Counted from the stretch's first letter, positions 15,645-25,160 are shown. The stretch: 51,394 bases of DNA from an uncultured Bacteroidales bacterium (GCA_900545245.1 UQYV01000024.1:1-51394); one strand, 5' to 3'. A program made the numbers and translations. Notes: generated by a model from the sequence alone, not told the origin.

Positions 15645-18073
15645 TCTGACTTTAACTGTTCCACAGGATTGCTCGTCGCCGCCCTCCAACTGCGCAGCGT
15701 CACGATGAGAACTGTGATGACGAGCACCGCCAGCAGAGCCGCTGCGAACATCCACCAATAGATAGTAGTGTGGTAGGCGAAGCCCTCGAAATAGAGCCGG
15801 ACAATCAGCCAGCTCGCCGGCGCTGCCACTGCAAACGACATAAGCACGATGACTATGAACTTGAGGTTGAGCATCTTGAGAATGTCTGCCACGCTTGCCC
15901 CGTGAACTCTGCGCACCGCAATTTCGCGGCTCCTGTGCTGAGTCTCGAAGAGCACGAGTCCGAAGACTCCCATGAGTGAAATGATGATTGCAATCAGAGT
16001 GAAAAGGCCTATCATCTGCGCGAGCTGGTTCTCCCTGCTGTACTGCGCTCCGAGTTCCTTGTCGAAGAAATCCACCCCATAGGTCTCCGGGTCGGTGTCC
16101 GGACGCATTTCAGCGACAGTTTTGTTCACGAAGCGCATCACTTCGCCAGGATTGGCTCCTGGGGCAGTCCTGATGTAGATGTGTCTAAGACCGCTTCTCC
16201 AACTGTGCTCCTTTCCGAATACATAGAAGGCAAATGGCGCGCGTCCATACTGCAACGGCTTGAAATTGAAATCCTTGCAGAATCCGACGACTTCCGTGTT
16301 GTCCTGATGTCCGGGGCCAGGGGTCACAAGGTCGATGTTGAACTCCTTGCGTGCCTGCTCGTTGAAAATCATAGAGCTGCTCTCCGAAATCTCATCCGAC
16401 TCCGAAAAGTCACGTCCCTCCACGATGTCTATTCCCATGAACCTGAGGAAATTATACGCGACCGGATAGCACTGGAAATTGATGCCCTCACCTTTGTAGT
16501 CGCGTCCCCAACCCATTCTTGAGGTGCTGACAATGCGCCCGTCCGCCCAGGTGATGTCCACGATCTGAGGGTTGCTCCGGAGCCTGTCTTCGAAGGCACG
16601 GTTCTGCTCGCCATACCAGCAGAGACCGTAGGGGATGTTACCCGTGAGAAGGTTCGACTTGTTGAAGCCCATGTCGTAGTTCATCATATAGCTGTGCTGC
16701 AGGCGGATGAATCCCGCGCAGACAATTAGCGCAATTGAAATTGCGAACTGGAAGCCTATCAGGATGTTACGCAGTCTCCTCCCTGCCACTGACCCGCCGA
16801 ATGAGCCCTTAAGCACGAGCGCCGGCTGGAACGATGTGATGTAGAGCGCCGGATAGACGCTGCCTCCGATCGCTGCTGCCAGTGCCACTGTAATCGTGAG
16901 AACGAACATCGCGATGTTTTTTCCGACGCCGACGGGGGAGCCGAGAATGTCGAATAGCGGGCTTGCCACAAATGCATAGACCAAAAGTGCCGCGAGGACG
17001 AGGGATATGAGTACGAGCCCGACGGACTCTCCTATGAAATTGAGAACCAGCGAACTGCGTGAAACTCCGAAAATCTTGTAGGTATTGACCGACCTCAGAC
17101 GGGCCGGAACGAGAGCGAAGAAAAAGTTTATGAAATTGATGAGCGCAATCAGGATTATGAGTATGGCCACCGCGAGCATCGTGATGTCCGTCGTCCTGTT
17201 GCCTAAGCCTCCTGGCTTGCCGTCGAGAACTTTCGTGTAGTATATGTCCTGGAGAGATACTAATTTGACGTTGAATCCGTTGAGGATCTCATCCATTTCG
17301 GCGATGTCCTCCGCTGACGAAGACTCGTCAATCCCGTAGAGCTTGCGGATATAGTCCTTCACCACAACGTCGGAACTTTTCTCGAACGCCTCTTTCTGCG
17401 ACGCGTCGTGGAGTTTCACTGCATATGTATAAGACCACTCAGACCTGCTGTCGATACTGCTGTCTCCTATGTCAGTGATGGCATTCACGTGCCCGAGGTC
17501 TGAGTTTTCCTGAAAGTCACGGAACAGCGCGACAATTTCCATCGCGTCAGCCTCTCCTTCGGGGTCTCTCCATGAAATGCGGTCACCGATTTCGATCCCG
17601 TTTTTCCTTGCAAACGATTCGCTGACGGCAAGAGTCCGTGGCATTGAAAGTTCCTCAAGTGAACCTTCCGCGGCCTCAAAACTCATCGCCTTGATGCCAC
17701 CGGCGGAGTATTCCATAGCGTTCAGGTGCAGTTTCCTCGCGACTCCATCCTTCCGCGTCCAGCATATTGCCTGCTCTCCGTCGTACATCTGGAACACTCC
17801 TCCGCATTCCACTTCCGCAGCCCCGTTTACCAGTGTCTCGCCGAGCGGACGGCATATCCATGTGCTGTATTTTCCGGGCGAATATTGCGACGGCAGAGAA
17901 ATCACGAATGTGCGCTCCGCGTCCTTGAGCCGCTGATTATATCCGAAGTCCCGGCTCACCTGCGTCATAATCACGTAAAAAGCCCCGAACGCCACCGCCA
18001 TTCCGATGACATTCAGCAGGCTCGACGCCTTGTACCGCCGCAGGGTATTTATAAAATTGTTGAATATGTACAT
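15641..18073 (-). CDS. FtsX/MacB-type ABC transporter permease
   Basis: About 810 residues with the same doubled design as the other two permeases here: helix 1 (V-I-G-M-A-V-A-F-G-A-F-Y-V-I), a large periplasmic domain, a three-helix block (about 300-415, A-I-L-I-I-L-I-A-L-I-N-F-I-N), a second periplasmic domain and a C-terminal three-helix block containing R-E-I-A-V-R-R-V-H-G-A. The ATG at 18073 (M-Y-I-F-N-N-F-I) is preferred; an earlier in-frame ATG at 18118 would lie inside the repeat element and adds an odd N terminus. It is the third gene of the - strand efflux operon, after the ATPase. The stop codon is supplied by element copy B. Substrates are unknown; related pumps export lipids, peptides or lipoproteins, or act as envelope-stress responders. 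Confidence 0.9.
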   Translation of the reverse strand: MYIFNNFINTLRRYKASSLLNVIGMAVAFGAFYVIMTQVSRDFGYNQRLKDAERTFVISLPSQYSPGKYSTWICRPLGETLVNGAAEVECGGVFQMYDGEQAICWTRKDGVARKLHLNAMEYSAGGIKAMSFEAAEGSLEELSMPRTLAVSESFARKNGIEIGDRISWRDPEGEADAMEIVALFRDFQENSDLGHVNAITDIGDSSIDSRSEWSYTYAVKLHDASQKEAFEKSSDVVVKDYIRKLYGIDESSSAEDIAEMDEILNGFNVKLVSLQDIYYTKVLDGKPGGLGNRTTDITMLAVAILIILIALINFINFFFALVPARLRSVNTYKIFGVSRSSLVLNFIGESVGLVLISLVLAALLVYAFVASPLFDILGSPVGVGKNIAMFVLTITVALAAAIGGSVYPALYITSFQPALVLKGSFGGSVAGRRLRNILIGFQFAISIALIVCAGFIRLQHSYMMNYDMGFNKSNLLTGNIPYGLCWYGEQNRAFEDRLRSNPQIVDITWADGRIVSTSRMGWGRDYKGEGINFQCYPVAYNFLRFMGIDIVEGRDFSESDEISESSSMIFNEQARKEFNIDLVTPGPGHQDNTEVVGFCKDFNFKPLQYGRAPFAFYVFGKEHSWRSGLRHIYIRTAPGANPGEVMRFVNKTVAEMRPDTDPETYGVDFFDKELGAQYSRENQLAQMIGLFTLIAIIISLMGVFGLVLFETQHRSREIAVRRVHGASVADILKMLNLKFIVIVLMSFAVAAPASWLIVRLYFEGFAYHTTIYWWMFAAALLAVLVITVLIVTLRSWRAATSNPVEQLKSE

Positions 18074-18088
18074 AATAAATAGCTTGGC

Positions 18089-18213
18089 GTAAAAGTCGCA
18101 TAAAAGGATGGGATGCAAGGCGCAGGTTGAAGATGAAAGCGCAGCAACCTGATGGTTGTGAGCATTTCATAGAGACCTGCAACGCAGCAGACCGCCTTTT
18201 ATGCGACTTTTAC
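18089..18213 (-). repeat. Terminal-inverted-repeat element, copy C (125 bp, perfect ends)
   Basis: The two ends are perfect 19-bp inverted repeats (GTAAAAGTCGCATAAAAGG). On the minus strand the first end forms the stop codon of the ABC ATPase gene (TTG-TAA-AAG-TCG). The element fills nearly the whole gap to the next permease, whose ATG is 15 bp further on. The 5'-edge hairpin of copies A and B is lost here because CCGCC reads TCGCA. Confidence 0.9.
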
Positions 18214-18890
18214 AACTCGTTCTTTACATCGCTCACGATATGCCCGTCAAAGAGGTCAATCGTTCGCTGAGCCATCGCCGCGTCCTTCTGTGAGTGGGTC
18301 ACCATCACGATGGTAGTTCCCTCGCGGTTAAGCTCGCTGAGAAGGTCCATCACCTCCTTGCCGTTCTTCGAGTCGAGGTTACCGGTAGGCTCGTCGGCCA
18401 GAATCAGTTTCGGCGAGGCTACCACCGCACGGGCAATCGCCACTCTCTGCTGCTGTCCTCCTGAGAGCTGCTGCGGGAAATGCTTTGCCCTGTGGCTGAT
18501 GTTCATCCGTGCCATCACGGCCTCCACTTTCTCCTTTCTTTCCGCGGCCGAGAAGTTCATGTAGCGCAGCGGCAGCTCGATGTTTTCATAGACGTTCAAC
18601 TCATCAATCAGGTTGAAGCTCTGAAACACAAATCCTATGTTTCCTTTGCGGAACTTCGTCCTCTCCTTCTCCTTTAGTTGCGCAACCTCCTGACCGAGCA
18701 GCTGATAGCTTCCTGAAGTGGGGTTGTCAAGGAGTCCCAGGATGTTGAGCAGCGTCGATTTTCCGCATCCGGAAGGCCCCATAATCGCCACGAACTCTCC
18801 GTCCTCAATTTCAAATGAAACATTGTCGAGAGCCACCGTCTCAATTTCCTCGGTCCTGAAGACCTTGCAAATGTCTGTAATCTTAATCAT
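18210..18890 (-). CDS. ABC transporter ATPase, LolD/MacB type
   Basis: A 226-residue nucleotide-binding protein with all motifs in place: Walker A G-P-S-G-C-G-K-S-T, Q loop (F-V-F-Q-S-F-N), signature L-S-G-G-Q-Q-Q-R-V-A, Walker B L-I-L-A-D-E-P-T-G-N-L-D and the H loop V-T-H-S. The size and the E-P-T-G-N-L-D-S motif place it in the LolD/MacB/FtsE class that partners FtsX-type permeases. It lies between two permease genes, 24 bp after the first. It is the only ATPase in the locus, so it may also energise the third permease, encoded on the other strand at 10037-12400; that sharing is inference. Confidence 0.95.
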   Translation of the reverse strand: MIKITDICKVFRTEEIETVALDNVSFEIEDGEFVAIMGPSGCGKSTLLNILGLLDNPTSGSYQLLGQEVAQLKEKERTKFRKGNIGFVFQSFNLIDELNVYENIELPLRYMNFSAAERKEKVEAVMARMNISHRAKHFPQQLSGGQQQRVAIARAVVASPKLILADEPTGNLDSKNGKEVMDLLSELNREGTTIVMVTHSQKDAAMAQRTIDLFDGHIVSDVKNEL

Positions 18891-18914
18891 AATCGTATAA
18901 TTTTGTTTTTTTTA

Positions 18915-21368
18915 TTATTCTGTTTTGATGCTCTCGGCCGGATTGCGGTTCGCAACAATCTGCACATAAACATCCGAAACGATGGTGACAATGCCGAGCA
19001 CACTGATGAAAGTCACTGCAAACACCCACCACGGAAGCCCCGCCTGAATGCTGAACTGTTGTTCCCACCGTGCCGCCACAATCCCGGCAAGGACGCATCC
19101 GACGGCTACTGACGGCCCCGCAATCCACATTACATCCCTGATGAACATCTCCCGAATCTGCGAGAACTGAGCCCCGTTCACCCTCCGTACCGCAATTTCC
19201 TTTGCGCGGCGGCGCACCTCATCAATCGTATATCCCACAAGACCCAAAAGGGCGATAATCAGCGATACAAGCCCTCCGACGAGCACCGCGTTTCTCGTAT
19301 TCCTCGTGTCCGACAGATTCTCAAGGGCGGCCGTGCCGCATGGAACGATTTTGCTCGCCTGTCCCGGCAGAATTTCATTTACCACTGCCTGCGTATCCTC
19401 CAGAGTCTCGGGGGAAATCTTGTGATACTTCACGAAAATGAACTTGAAAAAATTGGTGTATTGCTGTGGGTCACAGTAGAATACGACCATCGGTCTGGTT
19501 GAGTAGAAACTATCCTCAAGACTGAACGACCCTTGGTTTATGGGTTTGAACACTCCGCAAATCCTCTTCAGCCCATCCTCGTGACCCGTAATTTCGACAT
19601 CTCTTCCGAGCACATCATCCCAGCCGGCGGTATTCTTCATCTTCTCCACGAACCTCTCGTCCACAAGGATTTCTCTGCCCGCGGCAAGCGTCTCATCAAA
19701 ATTGCGCCCTTCAAGAATCTCCACCCCGAGGACATTGAGCCAGTGCTCATCAACATAATAGGCATCCCTGACGTTGAACAGTTGCCTGTCCTCTCCCGGT
19801 ACCGAAATATTGTTGCCGGAATAGCCGTCAAAAGGATTCTGGTAGGCGAAAGCCGCGTCATCCACATCGGAAAGCGCACGCACCTCCGCTATAAGCGTGT
19901 TCTTCTGTTCGTGGGTCGCCTCCGGAAGGCTTATCATTGCGACGTTCCGGTAGTTAAATCCGAGGTCTGCATTGGCCATCTTGTCATATTGCAGCGAAAT
20001 CACGCAAATCACGACCGCTAGGAACGCGACAGCCGCGAACTCCACGGCCAACAGACCGAGTTTCCATCTGCGCCTGCCCTCGCTGTAGTTCCTAAATGCA
20101 GCGGCTACCGGAATCCTGTTGAAAAAATGTGCAGGCATAATGCTGTTTATAAGGATGAGCACGACAACGACCGCAACTGCCAGAATCAACGGCCGACCGG
20201 AAAAGAGCGAGGAAATGTCTGCTCCGAGAATCTCCTCCACAGTGCCTCGGAATGCAAAGATGAGGATGGCGGCGAGTCCGCAGGCAAGCAGTGTGTGAAC
20301 GAGCGCCTCCGCGAACATCATTCCGAACATCTCACCGCGTCCGCTTCCGAGGCACTTGCGCAGAGCCATCTCGCGGCTGCGGGTCACCGTCGTTGAAAGC
20401 ACGATAAGCAGATAGTTAAGCACCGAGGTGAGCAACAGCGCAAATGCCACAAATGCAAGCAGAAGCGTCATGTTTCTCTGATTTTCGTCCTCATTGTGGA
20501 GACCTGTCAGCGGTGTGATGATATAGTCCTGTTCAAAGCCCGCGGCCCTCATCTGCTCCACCGGAAGATAGGTGCTAATGAATCCGCCGAAATTGCCGTT
20601 GAGCCCGTCGGCGTCGGAGGCCTTCCGAAGCTTCAGGAATGTGCTGTAACGGTCATTGCCGATGACCCCGTCCGTGCCGTCATAGATGAACATTCCTGTG
20701 GTCGAAAGAGATATGAACACCTGCGGACGGAAACTCGAGTTCAGTGGATAGTCCTCAAAGACACCGCTGATTGTCAGTTCATAACCGTTTCCCCATCCGG
20801 CGATGGAGAACCGCTCCCCGATGACCTTTTCAGCGACTGCCTTCCTGTCCGCAGCTTTCACCTTCTCGTCTTGCATCGTCGAGGCAATTTTCTTGGCCAC
20901 GGCAAAAGATACGACGGCATTTCCCTTCACGCCAAGTGTTTCCGTAATATTTCCTGCAAGGCACTTTCTGTCAAGTACATGGAAGAACGACGAATCTGCC
21001 GCTCCAGTGTATCCGGCATCGATTCTCGCCTTTGTCCCGTGCATGATGAGGTTGGCGTTCCACTCAAACCAAGTGAACCTCGTCGCCTCCTCGACCTGCG
21101 GGAAGTATTCCTTCATCCTCGGCGCTATTCCGCCGCTCGTGTGAGTATAGACCTTATACTCTCCGTTCATGTCCGCCGCCTCGCTGACGTAGAAGATTCG
21201 CTCCGCCCCGTCATAGAAATCATCATAAGTCTGTTCAAAGCACACCTTCGACGTCAGCACCAGCCCCACTGCCAGTCCGATTCCGAGCGTGAGAACCTTC
21301 AGCCCGTTCCTCCTTCCCTTTGCCGGCAGTGTCCTCACCGCCGCGGCTATGTCGTTTCCAAAACTCAT
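18915..21368 (-). CDS. FtsX/MacB-type ABC transporter permease
   Basis: About 817 residues: helix 1 (L-T-L-G-I-G-L-A-V-G-L-V-L), a MacB-like periplasmic domain, central helices with S-R-E-M-A-L-R-K-C-L-G, a second periplasmic domain and a C-terminal block containing A-K-E-I-A-V-R-R-V-N-G. The ATG at 21368 (M-S-F-G-N-D-I-A) is preferred over a TTG 24 bp upstream, because it leaves a normal 46-bp distance from the first T of the TGGCAC box. It is the first gene of the - strand efflux operon and the ATPase follows 24 bp after it. It is related in layout to, but clearly diverged from, the other two permeases. Confidence 0.9.
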   Translation of the reverse strand: MSFGNDIAAAVRTLPAKGRRNGLKVLTLGIGLAVGLVLTSKVCFEQTYDDFYDGAERIFYVSEAADMNGEYKVYTHTSGGIAPRMKEYFPQVEEATRFTWFEWNANLIMHGTKARIDAGYTGAADSSFFHVLDRKCLAGNITETLGVKGNAVVSFAVAKKIASTMQDEKVKAADRKAVAEKVIGERFSIAGWGNGYELTISGVFEDYPLNSSFRPQVFISLSTTGMFIYDGTDGVIGNDRYSTFLKLRKASDADGLNGNFGGFISTYLPVEQMRAAGFEQDYIITPLTGLHNEDENQRNMTLLLAFVAFALLLTSVLNYLLIVLSTTVTRSREMALRKCLGSGRGEMFGMMFAEALVHTLLACGLAAILIFAFRGTVEEILGADISSLFSGRPLILAVAVVVVLILINSIMPAHFFNRIPVAAAFRNYSEGRRRWKLGLLAVEFAAVAFLAVVICVISLQYDKMANADLGFNYRNVAMISLPEATHEQKNTLIAEVRALSDVDDAAFAYQNPFDGYSGNNISVPGEDRQLFNVRDAYYVDEHWLNVLGVEILEGRNFDETLAAGREILVDERFVEKMKNTAGWDDVLGRDVEITGHEDGLKRICGVFKPINQGSFSLEDSFYSTRPMVVFYCDPQQYTNFFKFIFVKYHKISPETLEDTQAVVNEILPGQASKIVPCGTAALENLSDTRNTRNAVLVGGLVSLIIALLGLVGYTIDEVRRRAKEIAVRRVNGAQFSQIREMFIRDVMWIAGPSVAVGCVLAGIVAARWEQQFSIQAGLPWWVFAVTFISVLGIVTIVSDVYVQIVANRNPAESIKTE

Positions 21369-21398
21369 GTTCCCGTAAATTTGTCGGGACAAAGGTGA

Positions 21399-21414
21399 AA
21401 CGATAAATGTGCCA
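21399..21414 (-). promoter_or_regulatory. Sigma-54-like promoter of the permease-ATPase operon
   Basis: On the minus strand TGGCAC-N7-GTT starts at 21414. The -24 box is perfect and the -12 box shows the same GC to GT change as the promoter at 7068. The distance from here to the palindromic site at 21470-21507 equals that at the tolC operon to the base. Confidence 0.6.
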
Positions 21415-21469
21415 AAAATGCTAATGAATTGATGCTCCGTAAGTTAAAGGCCAAATCAGCCACTCGCCA

Positions 21470-21507
21470 TGTAAAGAAACTTTACACCCTTGTAAAGAAT
21501 CTTGACA
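21470..21507 (-). promoter_or_regulatory. Palindromic activator site (UAS) of the permease-ATPase operon
   Basis: On the minus strand the order is TGTCAAGATT, CTTTACA-AGGG-TGTAAAG, TTTC, TTTACA. The parts match the site at 6975-7012 almost base for base, including the extra half-site. It is the expected target of the regulator encoded at 13930-15267. The rest of the 21369-21667 gap shows no gene. Confidence 0.75.
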
Positions 21508-21667
21508 GAGAGCCTGTGGGCGGATATATGCGTATTCGGGGAGTTTTGCTGCCGATTCCGCCAAATCCGGAAATGTTTCGGCCCGATGGTGATTTGCAGT
21601 GTGTAACTTGCCGAAAATTCGGGCGGGAAATGTCAGACAATTTCTCTCCTGAATATTTCCAAGTCAC

Positions 21668-23587
21668 ATGATTAAATCACTGAAATGTATGAAACGGAAC
21701 TTTTTTCTTGCCACAGTGCTGCTGCCGTCAGCGTTCTTCTGGAGCGGAGAAGGGCTGGACGCACAGGACAACTCGCAGATTGAGCGCAATTCCAAGGGCG
21801 TGACGTCGGAGGCTGAGCCTTATGCCCTGATTATGAACACGCAGGCTCGGGACGGCTACAGTCTTGACGGCGTGTGGAACTGCCTTGTCGATCCTTACGA
21901 GACGGGCTACTACAGCTACCGCATGACCCCGAACAACGATGCTGCGACTTTCTTCGCCGACAAGTCCTTCCATGCCGACCGGACGGATCTTGTCGAATAT
22001 GACTTCGACACGGCTCCGACTCTCCGCGTCCCGGGCGACTGGAACACGCAGAACGACAAACTGTACTATTACGAGGGAACAATATGGTACCGCAGGAAGT
22101 TCAACCACCGCAGGATTCCGGGACAGCGCGTCTTTCTCTATTTCGAGGGCGCGAACTATGAGACCATAGTCGGACTGAACGGAAGAAAGGCCGGCAGGCA
22201 CGTAGGCGGCTTCACGCCGTTCGACTTCGAGGTCACGGACAGGATTGCGGACGGGGAAAACTCCGTGGTTGTGAAAGTTGATAACCGCCGCAAGCCAGAG
22301 GGCGTGCCCACGATAAATGCCGACTGGTGGAACTATGGAGGACTGACGAGGAGCGTAAAGGTGCTCTGCGTGCCGGAGACATTCATCCGGGACTATGAAC
22401 TCCAGCTCACGAAGGAGCAGGAACGGGATACCAGAGCCTATCGCAGGGGTCTGCGGCGGGCAAGGTTCAGTGTCCGTCTCGACGGCAGCCATCCCGAGCA
22501 GAGCGTGACTCTCGCCATTGCCGAACTGAATTTCAGGCAGACAGTGCGCACCGGCCCCGACGGGACGGCGTGTGCCGAGTTCAGCATATCTCCGGAACTC
22601 TGGAGCCCGGAATCCCCTAAGCTCTACGACGTCGAAATATCCTCAGAGACCGACACCGTCCGCGACCGCATAGGCTTCCGCACCGTCCGCACTGAAGGCA
22701 CGAAGCTTCTCCTGAACGACCGGCCGATTTTCTGCAAGGGCATTTCAATTCACGAGGAGGCGGCCTACGGACTCGGCGGAAGGGCATGGTGCCGGGAACA
22801 GGACCGCGTGCTTCTTGACTGGGCAAAGGAACTCGGCTGCAACTTCGTACGCCTTGCGCACTATCCTCACAATGAGGCGATGATTCGCCTTGCCGAGGAA
22901 ATGGGGTTGCTTGTCTGGTCCGAGATTCCTGTCTATTGGACGATTAATTGGGACAATGCGGAGACATACGCGAACGCGGAAAATCAGCTTGAGGAGATGA
23001 TTGCGCGTGACCGTAACCGCGCGAACATAATAATATGGTCCGTCGCAAACGAGACCCCGCGCAGTCCGGAGCGCCTTTCGTTCATCCGCAGGCTCATCGA
23101 CAGGACCCGTGAACTCGACGACACGAGACTCATAAGTTCCGCGATGGAGAAGGCTGACATCGGTGGAGGGATGATGACGCTGAATGACGAACTTGCCGAA
23201 TATACCGACCTTCTGAGCTTCAATGAATATGTCGGCTGGTATGACGGGGACTCGAAGAAATGTGACCGCGTGAACTGGACTTTTTCCTATGACAAGCCAG
23301 TGTTCATCTCCGAGTTCGGTGCCGGCGCTCTATATAACAGGCACGGGAGACCAGATGAAAGGTTCACTGAGGAATATATGACCGATTTCTATGAGCGCAG
23401 CCTCCGTATGCTCGACCGCATTCCGGGACTTTGTGGCTGCACGCCGTGGGTTCTGAAGGACTTCCGCTCTCCGAAGAGAATGCTCACGGGAATTCAGGAC
23501 GACTACAACAGAAAGGGCCTCGTTTCCGACCGGGGACAGAAGAAAAATGCCTTTGAAGTGGTGCAGAAGTGGTATTCTGAAAAATGA
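21668..23587 (+). CDS. Glycoside hydrolase family 2 enzyme, exported
   Basis: The 639-residue protein starts with a hydrophobic export signal (F-F-L-A-T-V-L-L-P-S-A-F-F). GH2 domains follow: the jelly-roll sugar-binding domain (about 70-235, ending N-Y-G-G-L-T-R), an Ig-like domain (about 245-345) and the TIM barrel. The catalytic acid/base is Glu462 in S-V-A-N-E and the nucleophile is Glu549 in I-S-E-F-G-A-G. Length and motif style are closest to the beta-glucuronidase/short beta-galactosidase branch. The ATG at 21668 is used; the ATG at 21689 (M-K-R-N-F-F) gives an equally good signal. It is the first gene of a + strand group that runs to 28257. The sugar cleaved cannot be fixed from sequence alone. 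Confidence 0.9.
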   Translation: MIKSLKCMKRNFFLATVLLPSAFFWSGEGLDAQDNSQIERNSKGVTSEAEPYALIMNTQARDGYSLDGVWNCLVDPYETGYYSYRMTPNNDAATFFADKSFHADRTDLVEYDFDTAPTLRVPGDWNTQNDKLYYYEGTIWYRRKFNHRRIPGQRVFLYFEGANYETIVGLNGRKAGRHVGGFTPFDFEVTDRIADGENSVVVKVDNRRKPEGVPTINADWWNYGGLTRSVKVLCVPETFIRDYELQLTKEQERDTRAYRRGLRRARFSVRLDGSHPEQSVTLAIAELNFRQTVRTGPDGTACAEFSISPELWSPESPKLYDVEISSETDTVRDRIGFRTVRTEGTKLLLNDRPIFCKGISIHEEAAYGLGGRAWCREQDRVLLDWAKELGCNFVRLAHYPHNEAMIRLAEEMGLLVWSEIPVYWTINWDNAETYANAENQLEEMIARDRNRANIIIWSVANETPRSPERLSFIRRLIDRTRELDDTRLISSAMEKADIGGGMMTLNDELAEYTDLLSFNEYVGWYDGDSKKCDRVNWTFSYDKPVFISEFGAGALYNRHGRPDERFTEEYMTDFYERSLRMLDRIPGLCGCTPWVLKDFRSPKRMLTGIQDDYNRKGLVSDRGQKKNAFEVVQKWYSEK

Positions 23588-23649
23588 CGGCATTTTGTAG
23601 AATGGAGCTGTTTCGGAAATGATTCGACTTTTTCGACAATTCAAAGGCA

Positions 23650-23657
23650 TATCTTTG
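23650..23657 (+). promoter_or_regulatory. Bacteroidetes-type -7 box before the GH16 gene
   Basis: TATCTTTG fits TAnnTTTG and lies 69 bp before the ATG of the GH16 gene. A T-rich TTTTTCG stretch lies about where the -33 TTTG would be. Confidence 0.45.
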
Positions 23658-23726
23658 CAACAGAAATTTCGGGATTTCCGGACGTTGCCTGCAAAGCGGG
23701 CGGTTGTTTAACCCATAATTAGAAAT

Positions 23727-25160
23727 ATGAAAATAACACTTATGAATTTTTTGACAGCGATGCCGCTCATTGCGGCTCTCATCACCGGATGCGACAGGAA
23801 CGCCGCACCGGAACAGACAGCTACCTCAGTCAGCCTCGAAGTCGTTTCAGTGGGTGAGCGTGCCCTGACGTTCGACGTGACTGTCGAGAGCTCGGAGACC
23901 CTGAACTTTGCCTATCTCCAGTGCACCTCAGTCTCTACGGGGGAGGGCAGGACGGAGATGCTTCCAGAGAATATCGTAGGGACGAACCGCGTTCAGGTTT
24001 CCGGTCTTCCTTACGGCGAGGAATTCGAGGCCGTTGCCATTGTGAGCGTAGCAGGAAAGGATGAACCGGTCAGGAGCAACTCCCTGAAGGTCAAGACAGG
24101 AAAGCCTGTCGAGGTCGAGGTCATCAGCAGGGCCGGTTCCGACATCGTAGCGAAGCTCAGCGTGAATATGCCCGCGAAGCCTGCGGTCAAGGGCATCACA
24201 TGGAAGAAGAAGTCCGACGCGCAGACCGACCCGACAATAATCATTCTCGAAGAGGGAAAGAACAGCTGCACCATAAGCGGGATTGACCAGTACTCTACAT
24301 ATCTTCTCAAGGGATTCGCGGACTTCGGCGCAGGTTACGTCTGGAGCGACGAACTCACTGTGGTGGCTCCTGCACCTGACATCAAGGGAGACTATCAGCT
24401 CGTGTTCTCTGCCGAGTTTAACGAGGACAACGAGGACCTCACGAAGGTATGGACATTTGAGGAAGGCTCAAAAATCCGTAACAACGAGGATCAGTTCTAT
24501 TCAAAGAGCAAGGAGAACGCCTTCACGAAGGACGGCTGTCTTCACATTGTGGCTCGCCGTAACCACCTCGGAAGCGACGGCAAGACACACGGCTACACTT
24601 CCGCTTCAATGACCACGGAAAAGTCTTTCCGCTACTGCTACGGGCGCGTTGAGGTTCGTGCGAAGATTCCTACAGGCGGAGGAATGTGGCCGGCAATCTG
24701 GCAGGTGGGCAATATGTATCCGTGGCCGCAGAACGGAGAGCTCGACATCATGGAATACTACCGCGAGAAGATTCTTGCCAATGTCGCCTTCGGAGGCACG
24801 GCGAACTACTCCCCGACATGGCGCTCGTCAAGCCATCCGATGTCCAAGTTCGAGAGCAAGAGCCCCAACTGGAGGCAGGAGTTCCACACATGGGTGCTCG
24901 AATGGGACTATGACTGGATTCGGATTTATCTCGATGACGATCTCCTGAACGAGGTTGCCGTGAAGGACACCTTCAACAAGGGCGTGGGCGGAAACTACGA
25001 AAACCCGTACCGCTACAACAAGGAGGGCTTCGGGCATCATCTGTGGCTCAACCTCGCAATCGGCGGAAACAACGGCGGAACCATCGACAACTCCCTCTTC
25101 CCTGCGGAATATCTGATTGACTATGTCCGTGTATATCAGAAGGAAAGACTGCCGAAATAG
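23727..25160 (+). CDS. GH16 family endo-glycanase lipoprotein
   Basis: A lipoprotein signal ends in L-I-T-G-C. Residues about 30-225 form two fibronectin-III-like spacer domains. The GH16 jelly roll follows (about 228-477) with the catalytic motif E-L-D-I-M-E (nucleophile Glu338, Asp340, acid/base Glu343). Family members cut beta-1,3/1,4-glucans, laminarin, agars or related galactans from the cell surface, making oligosaccharides for SusCD import. The motif E-x-D-I-M-E without an inserted residue is the laminarinase/lichenase-like form, but this is weak evidence for substrate. The two following lipoprotein genes are close enough (65 and 80 bp) for one operon. Confidence 0.92.
   Translation: MKITLMNFLTAMPLIAALITGCDRNAAPEQTATSVSLEVVSVGERALTFDVTVESSETLNFAYLQCTSVSTGEGRTEMLPENIVGTNRVQVSGLPYGEEFEAVAIVSVAGKDEPVRSNSLKVKTGKPVEVEVISRAGSDIVAKLSVNMPAKPAVKGITWKKKSDAQTDPTIIILEEGKNSCTISGIDQYSTYLLKGFADFGAGYVWSDELTVVAPAPDIKGDYQLVFSAEFNEDNEDLTKVWTFEEGSKIRNNEDQFYSKSKENAFTKDGCLHIVARRNHLGSDGKTHGYTSASMTTEKSFRYCYGRVEVRAKIPTGGGMWPAIWQVGNMYPWPQNGELDIMEYYREKILANVAFGGTANYSPTWRSSSHPMSKFESKSPNWRQEFHTWVLEWDYDWIRIYLDDDLLNEVAVKDTFNKGVGGNYENPYRYNKEGFGHHLWLNLAIGGNNGGTIDNSLFPAEYLIDYVRVYQKERLPK

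Noticed and set aside
20496..21398. 300-codon + strand frame
   Set aside because: It is the shadow of the minus-strand permease at 18915-21368, which has clear transmembrane and family motifs.
21728..22492. 254-codon minus-strand frame
   Set aside because: It is opposite the GH2 gene, whose catalytic motifs are intact.
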